A DNA stretch of 64,000 bases from an uncultured Poribacteria bacterium (GTDB lineage Bacteria; Poribacteria; WGA-4E; PCPOR2b), in assembly GCA_958296125.1 (NCBI GenBank), contig OY282444.1, positions 2,103,940 through 2,167,939 of the forward strand, in the 5' to 3' direction. How positions within the stretch are numbered: position 1 is the stretch's first letter; the number at the start of each line of letters is the position of its first letter. The position numbers and the translations under genes are program-made. Below are positions 17,332-25,850 of the stretch, one piece after another. The notes under the pieces were generated by a model, which did not search any database, was not told the DNA's origin, and saw only the letters and a program-made list of their open reading frames with translations.

Positions 17332-17940
17332 TTATTTTTCGTCTTTTTCACGAATCTTGACCGTCATGATCTGGTCGCCTTCCGCGATGCGGTCGATCGC
17401 CTCCAACCCTTTCGTGACCTTCCCAAATAGGGTGTAGTCGCTGTCTAAAATAATCGTGTCGAGACAGATGAAGAATTGCGTGGCATCTGCTACAGTGGCC
17501 CCCTCTGCTTTTGCCATAGCGAGGATACCTCTCACCGGTTGGTGGTCACTCGTCTCAATCGCGATAGTGTCTTCGATGGGAAAACGCGACCCGGCTTGAA
17601 TCAGCTTTCCGGGCTCAACGCGATGGAATTTCCCATGATTATAATATTCCAACCGCGCATTCTTTAGAAAGTTTTCTACGGTTTTGGGTGCAACGTCCGC
17701 AAAAAACTCGACCTCAATTGTCCCCTTGTCTGTCTCAATGACAGCCATAGCGTTGTGGATGTCAATTTTTGATTTGGCTGCTTGCATCGTGTCAGCCGAT
17801 ACTGTTGGACGCGCCTTCGGCTTTGGTGGACCCTTCTGTTCCTGTGAACAGCTGACAAGATATATGGTAAACAATGCTGCGAGGAGCATCACAGTAAAAC
17901 GTTCAATGTAGCTGCGTCGGTTTTTATTCTGAAGTAACAT
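17332..17940 (-). CDS. cyclophilin-type peptidyl-prolyl isomerase, lipoprotein, divergent
   Basis: Second gene of a cyclophilin pair, 202 residues. The N-terminus has a hydrophobic segment ending in the lipobox LVSC, so the protein should be lipid-anchored. The cyclophilin domain starts at MAVIETDKGTIEV. The FHRV segment keeps the catalytic Arg region, but the following part (IQAGSRFPIED) departs from the usual QGGDPTGTG loop, so activity may be reduced or changed. Its start overlaps the end of the upstream cyclophilin gene by 17 bases, which points to translational coupling. It probably folds periplasmic proteins. Confidence 0.85.
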   Translation of the reverse strand: MLLQNKNRRSYIERFTVMLLAALFTIYLVSCSQEQKGPPKPKARPTVSADTMQAAKSKIDIHNAMAVIETDKGTIEVEFFADVAPKTVENFLKNARLEYYNHGKFHRVEPGKLIQAGSRFPIEDTIAIETSDHQPVRGILAMAKAEGATVADATQFFICLDTIILDSDYTLFGKVTKGLEAIDRIAEGDQIMTVKIREKDEK

Positions 17941-18502
17941 ACTTTGACTTCGCCTCCAATCGAACTTTTTTCATTACGTCGCCGACCCTTAACAGATCTA
18001 CGACCGCCATACCCTGAATAACTTGACCAAACGTTGTGTACCGGCCGTCTAAATGCGGTTGCGCTTTTAGACATACATAAAACTGACTTCCTGCCGAGTT
18101 GGGGTTGCCTGTGTTTGCCATGGCAATTGTTCCTCGTTGGTGCGGGACCTGATTCGGGTTGGTGTGCTCATCGCTGATGGTATATCCGGGCCCACCCGTT
18201 CCATCCCCGCTCGGATCGCCTCCCTGAATGATATTCAGGCCTGGTTTATCCACTCTACGATGAAATGTTAGCCAATCGTAGAACTTTTTCTTAATTAGGT
18301 TTCTAAAGTTATCAACTGTGGCGGGTGCTGTGTCCGGATACAATTCAATGACAATTTTCCCTTTATCTGTTGTTATCACAGCAACCTGCTCTTCTTCCAT
18401 CATTCTACCACTACCACTTGAGGCGGCACAACCAATCCAAGTGGCTAGCGGGATTAATATAGCAAGCACGGAAGTGGTAAGCAGAATACGTTTTCGCATC
18501 AC
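17924..18502 (-). CDS. cyclophilin-type peptidyl-prolyl isomerase, lipoprotein
   Basis: Periplasmic lipid-anchored prolyl isomerase of 192 residues. The signal peptide ends in a WIGC lipobox near residue 25. The cyclophilin core is canonical: FHRRVD with the catalytic Arg, QGGDPSGDGTGGPGY, GTIAMANTGNPNSAGSQFYV and the FGQVIQGM end. It is the first gene of a two-gene operon with a TTGACT-N17-TATGCT promoter about 65 bases upstream of its ATG. Together with the PpiD-like protein at 4.2 kb it makes three prolyl isomerases in the window. Confidence 0.92.
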   Translation of the reverse strand: MMRKRILLTTSVLAILIPLATWIGCAASSGSGRMMEEEQVAVITTDKGKIVIELYPDTAPATVDNFRNLIKKKFYDWLTFHRRVDKPGLNIIQGGDPSGDGTGGPGYTISDEHTNPNQVPHQRGTIAMANTGNPNSAGSQFYVCLKAQPHLDGRYTTFGQVIQGMAVVDLLRVGDVMKKVRLEAKSKYVTSE

Positions 18503-18567
18503 TGCCCCTTTCCTCGTTGTTCGGGATTCACTAGTTGTTTGACTGCATAATGACTTGACGAAATATT

Positions 18568-18596
18568 AGCATAGCAAAGATTAACAGAAAAGTCAA
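18568..18596 (-). promoter_or_regulatory. promoter of the cyclophilin pair
   Basis: TTGACT (18596-18591) and TATGCT (18573-18568) on the minus strand with a 17-base spacer. It is divergent from a weaker promoter for xisH. Confidence 0.65.
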
Positions 18597-18625
18597 GACT
18601 TTCGTGACACGAAAAAAATTTATGG

Positions 18626-18654
18626 TTGTTCATCAGAAAAGTTTGTGCTATCAT
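18626..18654 (+). promoter_or_regulatory. possible promoter of xisH-xisI
   Basis: TTGTTC (18626-18631) and TATCAT (18649-18654) with a 17-base spacer, 45 bases before the xisH start. The -35 element matches the consensus only in part. Confidence 0.45.
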
Positions 18655-18699
18655 TTGATGCATACAAAAATACAGGTGCTGCATCACAGGAGACACTGA

Positions 18700-19116
18700 A
18701 TGCCGCAACGAGATATTTATCATGATGCTGTCAAAAATGCGCTTATCAAGGAGGGTTGGGAGATTACAGCTGATCCACTCACACTTCAATTTGGTGGGCG
18801 TAATATCTACGTTGACCTAGAAGCGGAATCGCCGATTGCTGCCCAAAAGGAGGGACGCAAAATTGCTGTTGAAGTCAAAAGCTTCAGCAATCCATCGGAA
18901 GTTAACGACTTAGAAAAAGCCGTTGGACAGTATGTGATGTATCGTGAACTCCTCGCATGTAAGGAGTCTGATCGCGCGCTTTATTTGGCGATTTCCATTG
19001 AAACTTACAGGGGGATTTTTAGCGAACCTTTGGGTGAATTGATGGTTGAGACCCAACAACTCAAACTGATTGTTTTCGACGAGATTCAAGAGGTGATTCA
19101 GCAATGGAAAAACTAG
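18700..19116 (+). CDS. xisH: XisH-family protein (PD-(D/E)xK nuclease fold)
   Basis: A 138-residue member of the XisH family, first named in cyanobacteria as a factor needed for excision of the fdxN element. The sequence carries an endonuclease-like core: His8-Asp9 near the start, Asp39 in YVDLEAE and Glu58-x-Lys60 in AVEVKSF. QYVMYRELL follows, as in other XisH proteins. It overlaps xisI by 13 bases, the arrangement seen for xisHI pairs elsewhere. No DNA-element recombinase (XisF) is present, so excision is not an obvious role here. The pair may work as a nuclease and partner module. Confidence 0.88.
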   Translation: MPQRDIYHDAVKNALIKEGWEITADPLTLQFGGRNIYVDLEAESPIAAQKEGRKIAVEVKSFSNPSEVNDLEKAVGQYVMYRELLACKESDRALYLAISIETYRGIFSEPLGELMVETQQLKLIVFDEIQEVIQQWKN

Positions 19117-19439
19117 CGACCTACCAAGACATTATCAAACGCATTCTCCGCGAGTACGCACAATGGAAACCGACTTACGGCGACATTGAAGTCGAAACGG
19201 TTTTTGACGATGTACAAGGACATTATGAAATGCTCTACATGGGTTGGGAAGACCGCTGTCGGGTACATGGTACGGTTATCCATGTAGACATTCGGAACGG
19301 GAAAGTCTGGGTCCAATTCGACGGAACGGAAAATGGCATAACGGACGAACTTGTCGCATCGGGTATTCCTCCCGAGCACATCGTGCTTGGGTTTCATAGC
19401 CCCTACAAACGAAGATTCACGCCCTATGCCGTGCAGTAG
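19104..19439 (+). CDS. xisI: XisI-family protein
   Basis: A 111-residue XisI protein, the constant partner of XisH. It has the features of the family: an N-terminal helix with YQDIIKRIL, the EVETVFDDVQGHYEMLYMGW core, and the C-terminal IPPEHIVLGFHSP segment. The ATG lies inside the end of xisH, so translation is probably coupled. A small regulator or inhibitor of XisH is the likely role by analogy with nuclease-partner pairs; this is inference. Confidence 0.88.
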   Translation: MEKLATYQDIIKRILREYAQWKPTYGDIEVETVFDDVQGHYEMLYMGWEDRCRVHGTVIHVDIRNGKVWVQFDGTENGITDELVASGIPPEHIVLGFHSPYKRRFTPYAVQ

Positions 19440-19473
19440 CTGGCTCAGGCTCCTTGAGGACAGCGGAAGATTA

Positions 19474-19521
19474 GAAAAAAACGCCCCGAGACCTGCCTAA
19501 GTTCCGCAAATTTCGGGGCGT
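19474..19521 (-). terminator. rho-independent terminator of the TrpD2-like gene
   Basis: On the minus strand ACGCCCCGA and TCGGGGCGT pair over 9 bp, followed directly by seven T residues at 19480-19474. It lies 58 bases after the stop codon of the minus-strand gene and also closes the convergent xisHI unit. Confidence 0.8.
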
Positions 19522-19578
19522 GATGTCCTATGATTTAGTATCAAACCAATTCGCATCGGCATCAGTTTCAAATCGGTT

Positions 19579-21030
19579 TCAAGGTTGGCTTTTCGCAATA
19601 TATGCTTTCAGATGCGCTAGAGCGCGCCCGCTATCAATCGCTTCTTTCGTCCGCTCGATAGCTTCGTGTGGATCCAAGCAAAACCCGAATAGGTAATCGG
19701 TCATGGCTGTATTGAGCACTAACCTGTCATATACCTGCCCTTTCTGACCGGATAGTGCCTTCATTCCCGCTGATGCAAATGCTTCAGGACTTATCGTTTC
19801 TATGCGCGGGTTTTTCTCGTAATTGAATCCGAATTCTGACGGATCTATGTCTAGCGAAAAATCCTCACGCCGTTCACCGACACGCCGAAACCCTTGTGAA
19901 TAATTTATCGCTTGTCGCTCTTCCGTTGAGGGATTCCCCAAACGCAGGGCGTAGTGGCTTGTTCCCTCCTCACCTTTGACCACAAGCCCTGCTTGGAAAC
20001 CGCGCTCCCATATCAACTGCAGCAATGGCGTTTCGTAGCCGGGGTGGTAATACCCAATAACCATGTAGTTTGCATCGGAAGCGGCGAACAGTTGCTGCGC
20101 TTTTTCCGTCGCTGCCCAAGGGGGCCGCTTTTTGATATGGACTCGTAATTCTCGGAGATCGTAGGCACCGGGTGCATATTCTCGCTGACTCACGTAAGCA
20201 AACCGGACCTCTGGATCTTCGATTAAACCTGCCGCTTCCTCAAGGGCGAGATCTGTGCGGGCACCGAGCACATGCAGAACTTTTTCCTCTGTGATTCCGC
20301 TTTTCGGGGGCATCTCATCAACGCCGTGCAGCACTGAGGGCTCACCCAACGCAGCTCGCACGGCTGCGATAAACAGCGTTGGTCTAAAGTAACGTGTCGC
20401 ACCATCGAAAGGTTGGCCAAAATGCGTCAGGGACTCGACGGAAACCTTGCGAACCTGCTCCGGACTGAAAGTTGCATCTAGATAGCCGCGCACCTCATCG
20501 TAGCTCTCAAGGTTCATGCGCTGACCGATAAGGGCTGCCCCCTTCAGTGCTCCCTTCACATCTCCATTCAGGATAGCTTTCCCCATCCGGTGCGTTTCAT
20601 CGTAGGTCAAGTGCTCCCCTCTCAAGATTTTGTCAAGGGCTTTTACAACGACAGCTTCATCGGGATTTGCATCGGTATGCCCCAACGCTGGTTGCATAAT
20701 AAACTTAATCTCTGAAGGCATAAGCCGCTCCAAATCCGCACGGTATTTGTCGAAAGCCAAGATCTCGGCTTCGCTCCACTGAGTCTTTTTCGGAAAACCC
20801 TTCCGAATCGTCATCGCGGCGAAAAATGCCCCCATCTGGGCTTCTGAGACAGCTTGATCCTCAGGCAACTCTCCTTTGACCGACATCAAAATGGTCTCAA
20901 GAATTGCCGAGGGTTTGATTGTATCCCCCGCTTTTGCCCCCAAGGGCCGGGTCTGGTGCGGTCCGGTGCAAACTCTCGCCAAGGCTTCCTCGACTTCCGT
21001 ATTGGGTCCTGGATACTGTTTTCTATACAT
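19579..21030 (-). CDS. anthranilate phosphoribosyltransferase-like protein (TrpD2/YbiB type)
   Basis: Protein of 483 residues with the fold of glycosyltransferase family 3. The segment GQPFDGATRYF and the region GEPSVLHGVDEMPPKSGIT correspond to the TrpD KSG-loop area. The canonical GTGGD PRPP-binding loop is not seen, which fits TrpD2/YbiB paralogues that bind nucleic acid rather than make phosphoribosyl anthranilate. No tryptophan genes are close. The C-terminal half (ASDANYMVIGYYHPGYETP) is longer than in classic TrpD. A terminator lies just after the gene. Confidence 0.75.
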   Translation of the reverse strand: MYRKQYPGPNTEVEEALARVCTGPHQTRPLGAKAGDTIKPSAILETILMSVKGELPEDQAVSEAQMGAFFAAMTIRKGFPKKTQWSEAEILAFDKYRADLERLMPSEIKFIMQPALGHTDANPDEAVVVKALDKILRGEHLTYDETHRMGKAILNGDVKGALKGAALIGQRMNLESYDEVRGYLDATFSPEQVRKVSVESLTHFGQPFDGATRYFRPTLFIAAVRAALGEPSVLHGVDEMPPKSGITEEKVLHVLGARTDLALEEAAGLIEDPEVRFAYVSQREYAPGAYDLRELRVHIKKRPPWAATEKAQQLFAASDANYMVIGYYHPGYETPLLQLIWERGFQAGLVVKGEEGTSHYALRLGNPSTEERQAINYSQGFRRVGERREDFSLDIDPSEFGFNYEKNPRIETISPEAFASAGMKALSGQKGQVYDRLVLNTAMTDYLFGFCLDPHEAIERTKEAIDSGRALAHLKAYIAKSQP

Positions 21031-21088
21031 TCTGGCTTGTCCGCCTTCCGTGGAGCAGGTATAGATAGACTATACGATATTAGGTATT

Positions 21089-21108
21089 GTCGATTTTGGA
21101 AAATCGAC
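21089..21108. repeat. perfect inverted repeat upstream of the TrpD2-like gene
   Basis: GTCGATTTTGGAAAATCGAC has 9-bp arms around a 2-base centre. It lies about 60 bases before the start of the minus-strand TrpD2-like gene. It could be an operator or one more small dispersed palindrome. Confidence 0.5.
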
Positions 21109-21155
21109 CTACAATAGGGCAACCATAGGGCTAAAGTGGAACAAGTAAATCTGCT

Positions 21156-24100
21156 TTATTTTAGAATCAGCATCCGTCGCGTCGCCGTGAATTCGTCCGC
21201 TGTCAGTGTGTAAAAATAGAGGCCACTAGCGACAGACTCACCCAACTGATTTCGTCCGTCCCAATATATCGCACGGCTGCGACTCTGATACATACCCGCC
21301 GCTCGATGCCCCACCGCCAAACGCCGAATTACTCCCCCGTTCATATCATAAATCGTCAGCGTTACCTCTGCCGCCTCCGCCAACTGATACGGTATCCACG
21401 TCTCCGGGTTAAACGGATTCGGATAGTTGCGATGCAACGCGGTCTCTTCAGGAATCAACGAGGCTAACAGGTTCTGAAGATTCTCAATACCCTCTTTGAA
21501 GGCAAGCGAACCGTCATCTACCAACCGCGCCTGCGCTATCCACGCCTCTATCGTCGCAGCATCTACCCTCCCCTCTTTTAGTGCGAATCGCCTGGTGTTT
21601 TTCGATGCGGTGTCTATCATCGCAGCATCGACCCTCCTCCCTCTCCCCACAGCATCGACCATCCTCTCTCTCCCCATAGGATCTACTATCCCATATCTCC
21701 CCGCAGCGTCTAACATCCTCTCTCCCCCTGCCCCGACAGATCGGGATGAAGACACCCCGACAGATCGGGATGAAGACACCCCGACAGATCGGGATGAAGA
21801 CACCCCGACAGATCGGGATGAAGACACCTGCGGGGGGATTAAGGGGGGTGCAGCAGACGCTGTAGTCTCCCCGATTCCCTGTGACACGAGGATGAGGTCA
21901 AGGACACTAACCACCCCATCGCCGTTGGCATCCACCGGCGAGTTGGCAGGCACCCTTTGCCCCAACTGCTGAGCGACGAGAATCAGATCCAAGATACTAA
22001 CAATCCCATCTCGATTCACGTCCCCGGTTGCCAGTTGTCCCTCCATAGCGATGCGGATTTGATGCGGCCCTGCGGGGATACTATCGCCGGTGACGGAGCC
22101 GAACTGGAAGTTCTTTAATGCCAACTCTGTTTCACCGCCCGATTTCGCCTTGAATCTTACCTGAAGCAGGGAGCCGGTGCCATTTACACCTTGAGAGGAC
22201 AGCCGCGCCGCGCTGAGTCCTGTGATTTTACCCGCTGCGTTATCAATGCTGCCCCCTTGAAAGAAGGTCGTGCCGCTGTCCGCCTTCAGGAAACCGCCTT
22301 CGGTCACGTTAATGGCTTCGAGGGCGGCAGGGTCGAAAGCAACATCAAACTGCCACCCCGCCAAGTCGAAGATATTTTCTGCGCGGATATCAAGGGTGAA
22401 GGTATCGCCCGTATGAATTGGGGTCTTGGAAAAAGCGTAGCCGACACCGGGGTTTGCCGCTGTATATTCGGTGCCGGGTTCAAACCCAAAAAAAGCATTA
22501 TACTGGGCTCTAACCGCAACTAACAAGACATTTTTCCCTTGTTTCAGCGTGACCGGGAGAAAATCCGTGTAATCAACACTCCCATGGTAACGAAGAGACT
22601 CATAAATCAGAGTCCCGTTGAGCCAGACCTTAAATTCGGTATGGCTGCCAACATATAGCGTTTTCACCTGTTGCCGTGGTGAATAAAGGGACACGGTGCC
22701 GTAGAGGTTGGCGTTATCAATGAGGATGGCATCATCACTTCGGCTGTCAACCATCTTTACAACATTATTCCATCCCGTAGGTGGGAGTCTGCGGGATGTC
22801 CACACGTCATCGCCGACGGGTTGTCCCTCTACTGCCCCGTGGGTAGCAATCTCCATCTCTGTTACCGTGCCCCCACTTGCTTCTGATAGTAAATCCGTAC
22901 CACTTTTAAAATCGTGTATTGCTACGTTTGGTAGCACTATCCATAACCACGGCCCCTCTATTTTCGGAGCATCTGTAGGAAAAGCCGGGTTGCCATGCCA
23001 AGCAACCGTTGTATTCTCGCGTAACCCATCCAAAGGCGAAATGTCAGAGATCTCATTGTTGTAGACCCCGAGCCATTTCAGGTTGGTTAATCTCGCAAGC
23101 GGCGATACGTCCGATATATTGTTACCTGCAAGATTCATACGGGTTAACCCGGTTAATCCCGTAAGGGGGGATATATCCGATATTTCGTTGTCGACAAAAT
23201 ACAGTTCTTTCAAACCTATTGATCCCGCAAGAGGCGTAAGGTCTGATATATTACCGCCGCAAAAATCTATCGTCTCCAGTGTTGTTAAACCCGCCAGGGG
23301 CGATAAATCGGATATAGAGTTGTTCCACGAGCGAACCCATTCCAGATTGATTAATCCCGCAAGGGGCGACAGGTCAGATAGACTTTCATGGGAAAAAGCT
23401 AACCACCTTAGATTGATTAATCCTGCAACCTGCGATAGGTCAGATATCAGAGTGTCATGAAAATATAGGTGAGTGAGATTTGTTAAACCTCTCACGGGGG
23501 ATAAATCGGACACCAAAGTGTGACCAAAATCAAGATGGGTGAGATTTGTTAAGTTCCTCACAGGCGATATATCAGATACCTCACTATTATCAACCTCAAG
23601 GTAGGTGAGATTTGTTAAGTTCCTCACGGGAGATATATCAGATACCTCACTGTGATCAATCTCAAGGTGAGTGAGATTTGTTAAGCCTCTCACAGGGGAG
23701 ATATCAGATAATAGGTTTTTGTCAAGCCAGAGTTCGCGCAGGTTGATTAAGCCTGCTAGCGGTGAAAGGTCGGAAATCTGATTCACTTGGAGCTTTAACA
23801 GCTTCAGATTGGTCGCAAACTGCATCCCTGTCAAATCACGGATGCCCCCATCCAACACGTCGAGTCTCCCCAATCTTCCCATATCCGCCACAGTAATCGG
23901 GGCATTCGGGCTTTTGTCGAGCTCCTCCGCAATTGCAGCGCGCAGGTTCGAGTCAGGGATATGAACAACCGCACTCGGTGTCTGTTCCGGTGGTGTTATG
24001 ACCGTCGGAGGGGTGAACTGCTCCGGGAAATCCAACGCAAAAATCACATCCCGAAACCTCGATGTCCACGCGTCCCGTTTCATACTCCCATTCTCACCCT

Positions 24101-25703
24101 CTAACACTAGCAAGCCCGCGTTCTGTAGCCCTATATTCTCACGAATCTTCTCTTGGAAGGCTTCGGTCTCTAACCCAACCACCGCAGCGGCATAAGCCGC
24201 GTCCACCGATCCCTCAAACGCTTCATGAAATCGTGAAATCGGTTCAATATCACCAAACGCACCTCCCGTTGCTGCCAGTGCCGCCTTGTATCTATCCGTG
24301 TCTTCTTGAACAAGCGCGTCCATCGTTGATTGTTCGGCATACAAGCGTAACGCCTGCGCTTTGTCATACGCCGGGGTGGCATTGCTCTCTATCACGGAAC
24401 GGACTTGATCCTCAAACGTCTTCATCCCCTCCGTGTGGCACCCCAAACAGGACAACCCATTCCGCACCGTCGGATCGCTCGCCGCGGGATTGGAAACAAT
24501 GTTTATCGGTGCGTCATCTAAACGAAGGCCGGACGCATTAGCGAGGTAATATCCCTGTAATCCATTGGGAAGATTAAAGATAACCTCTCCACCATCATGC
24601 GTGAAATTGAGGGGGTAGGTGAAGATGTTCTGTGTGCCAACACTCCCCGCGAAATCGTAACTTTTCCAATACGCTCCGTGTTGAGAGGTGTGTCTTTCTA
24701 TCACCCGGTTGTGATTGGAGACACCGGAATCGTTGGTGCCTGCCCGCCAGACACGCACCCCCGGCGCATTGCGTAGATTTTGGGTAACATCCACCTCCAA
24801 TCGGGTCTCTAACTCCCTATCCGTCAATGGGAGGGATAGCAAATCGTGGTATAGCGGTGGGGTGGAGGCCGTTGCCAGAAACCAATCGACATGAACCGAT
24901 GGTATATTACTCTTCGTCTCCGTCTGTAATCGCCCGAGTTGGTTATGCAGCGCGGTCTGTGTTGGCGCATTAAACGCGATGTGATAGGGATACGCCGCTT
25001 CTATCTGTGTCCAGCCATCATTACGATCCCACTCGTAGTGTCGGAGGTCGATGTAGAGAATTGTTCCTTGTGGGTCAATGGGTTGTGGGTTGGTAACGGT
25101 GCTTCCCCATGAGAGACTATTGACCAGTTTGGAGAGTCCTTTACGGTATTCTCGGAGTCTCCTCGGTGTCTCACCGGCATTGTAGAGGTGTGTCATTGTG
25201 AAGTAACGGGCAAACGCACGGTCAAACGGTGTGAGCGACATGACGTGATTCTCAATGGTATTGAGCACTTCACCGGGAGAGATGAACTGACTATCGGAGA
25301 TGGGAGGGGCCGCCCAATCGGGTGCACCGATTAAAATCCAGTTTCGGATGGTGTCAATCGATTGAGGGGACAGCTGCGGTTGTGCGAGCGGCATCCGTTT
25401 GGCTAGGTCAGTAGTCAGGAGCCGTTTATACAGTTCGGAAGCATCGGGGTTTCCCGGGACAACGGTTCCCTCTTCGATGAGGGCGTTGTGTTCAATTAAG
25501 AGGGTCTCCCGAAAGGCACCGTCGGGGCCGTGGCAGATGAGGCAACGCTGTTCAAAGATAGCGTAGGCATCTTGGGCGATCTGCTGTTGGGCGGATACAT
25601 TTTGAGAACTGACAATGAACATCAATAGGCCAATGAGTGCGATGAGATGTTGCTGTTGCTTACAAGTCCTAATCAAATAACAGACTAAATGACGCTTAAA
25701 CAT
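21156..25703 (-). CDS. giant secreted protein: cytochrome c motifs, LRRs, cohesin, dockerin, FlgD-like C-terminus
   Basis: A 1515-residue exported protein. ATG 25703 is preceded by AGGAGATAC; an earlier in-frame start would read through an R3 repeat. A signal peptide covers about residues 1-38. CLICH (Cys54-His58) and CLGCH (near residue 420) are c-type haem sites in a cytochrome-like region. Leucine-rich repeats with the SDISPL/NLTHL pattern of internalins span about 618-900. A beta domain follows, then a cohesin domain (about 1096-1217) and a type I dockerin with two calcium loops (GDVNRDGIVS, DANGDGVVS). A low-complexity tract (1290-1390) and a YPNPFNPETWIPYQL FlgD/T9SS-like domain end the protein. 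It is probably cell-surface and may bind polysaccharide or other cells. Confidence 0.85.
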   Translation of the reverse strand: MFKRHLVCYLIRTCKQQQHLIALIGLLMFIVSSQNVSAQQQIAQDAYAIFEQRCLICHGPDGAFRETLLIEHNALIEEGTVVPGNPDASELYKRLLTTDLAKRMPLAQPQLSPQSIDTIRNWILIGAPDWAAPPISDSQFISPGEVLNTIENHVMSLTPFDRAFARYFTMTHLYNAGETPRRLREYRKGLSKLVNSLSWGSTVTNPQPIDPQGTILYIDLRHYEWDRNDGWTQIEAAYPYHIAFNAPTQTALHNQLGRLQTETKSNIPSVHVDWFLATASTPPLYHDLLSLPLTDRELETRLEVDVTQNLRNAPGVRVWRAGTNDSGVSNHNRVIERHTSQHGAYWKSYDFAGSVGTQNIFTYPLNFTHDGGEVIFNLPNGLQGYYLANASGLRLDDAPINIVSNPAASDPTVRNGLSCLGCHTEGMKTFEDQVRSVIESNATPAYDKAQALRLYAEQSTMDALVQEDTDRYKAALAATGGAFGDIEPISRFHEAFEGSVDAAYAAAVVGLETEAFQEKIRENIGLQNAGLLVLEGENGSMKRDAWTSRFRDVIFALDFPEQFTPPTVITPPEQTPSAVVHIPDSNLRAAIAEELDKSPNAPITVADMGRLGRLDVLDGGIRDLTGMQFATNLKLLKLQVNQISDLSPLAGLINLRELWLDKNLLSDISPVRGLTNLTHLEIDHSEVSDISPVRNLTNLTYLEVDNSEVSDISPVRNLTNLTHLDFGHTLVSDLSPVRGLTNLTHLYFHDTLISDLSQVAGLINLRWLAFSHESLSDLSPLAGLINLEWVRSWNNSISDLSPLAGLTTLETIDFCGGNISDLTPLAGSIGLKELYFVDNEISDISPLTGLTGLTRMNLAGNNISDVSPLARLTNLKWLGVYNNEISDISPLDGLRENTTVAWHGNPAFPTDAPKIEGPWLWIVLPNVAIHDFKSGTDLLSEASGGTVTEMEIATHGAVEGQPVGDDVWTSRRLPPTGWNNVVKMVDSRSDDAILIDNANLYGTVSLYSPRQQVKTLYVGSHTEFKVWLNGTLIYESLRYHGSVDYTDFLPVTLKQGKNVLLVAVRAQYNAFFGFEPGTEYTAANPGVGYAFSKTPIHTGDTFTLDIRAENIFDLAGWQFDVAFDPAALEAINVTEGGFLKADSGTTFFQGGSIDNAAGKITGLSAARLSSQGVNGTGSLLQVRFKAKSGGETELALKNFQFGSVTGDSIPAGPHQIRIAMEGQLATGDVNRDGIVSILDLILVAQQLGQRVPANSPVDANGDGVVSVLDLILVSQGIGETTASAAPPLIPPQVSSSRSVGVSSSRSVGVSSSRSVGVSSSRSVGAGGERMLDAAGRYGIVDPMGRERMVDAVGRGRRVDAAMIDTASKNTRRFALKEGRVDAATIEAWIAQARLVDDGSLAFKEGIENLQNLLASLIPEETALHRNYPNPFNPETWIPYQLAEAAEVTLTIYDMNGGVIRRLAVGHRAAGMYQSRSRAIYWDGRNQLGESVASGLYFYTLTADEFTATRRMLILK
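21731..21826. repeat. four tandem 24-bp units inside the giant gene
   Basis: Four copies, identical to the eye, of a unit beginning CCCCGACAGATCGGGATGAA. They code for a repeated octapeptide VSSSRSVG on the minus strand. Each unit contains CCCGA...TCGGG, the same palindromic arms as the R2 family. Confidence 0.9.
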
Positions 25704-25730
25704 AGAAAGTATCTCCTGATAATAATGCAA

Positions 25731-25773
25731 GTTGCTACCTAAAGCCCCAGCGGGGCGATAGGTGTATAGCAAC
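25731..25773. repeat. R3 palindromic repeat
   Basis: A 43-bp REP-like unit: outer arms GTTGCTA and TAGCAAC, inner arms GCCCC and GGGGC. A degenerate relative lies near 6.33 kb. It sits directly upstream of the giant protein gene, inside what would be its promoter and leader. Confidence 0.7.
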
Positions 25774-25781
25774 AAAGTTTA

Positions 25782-25812
25782 GAAACCGAGCTCTTCCGAA
25801 CAACTCGGTTTC
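25782..25812 (-). terminator. hairpin after the 25.85-kb oxidoreductase gene
   Basis: Arms GAAACCGAG and CTCGGTTTC pair over 9 bp. On the minus strand it follows the Gfo/Idh gene by about 40 bases, but only a weak T run follows (TAAACTTTG), so termination would be partial. Confidence 0.4.
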
Positions 25813-25850
25813 CCCGGGCCTCTTTGCCCCCTCTTTTGACATGAAATCAA

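Noticed and set aside
21731-21826. CRISPR array
   Set aside because: The four 24-bp units are directly adjacent without spacers and encode a regular octapeptide in a long reading frame.
23083-23460. Plus-strand open frame with repeated PARGDRSD-like peptides
   Set aside because: It is the antisense reading of the leucine-rich repeats of the giant protein.
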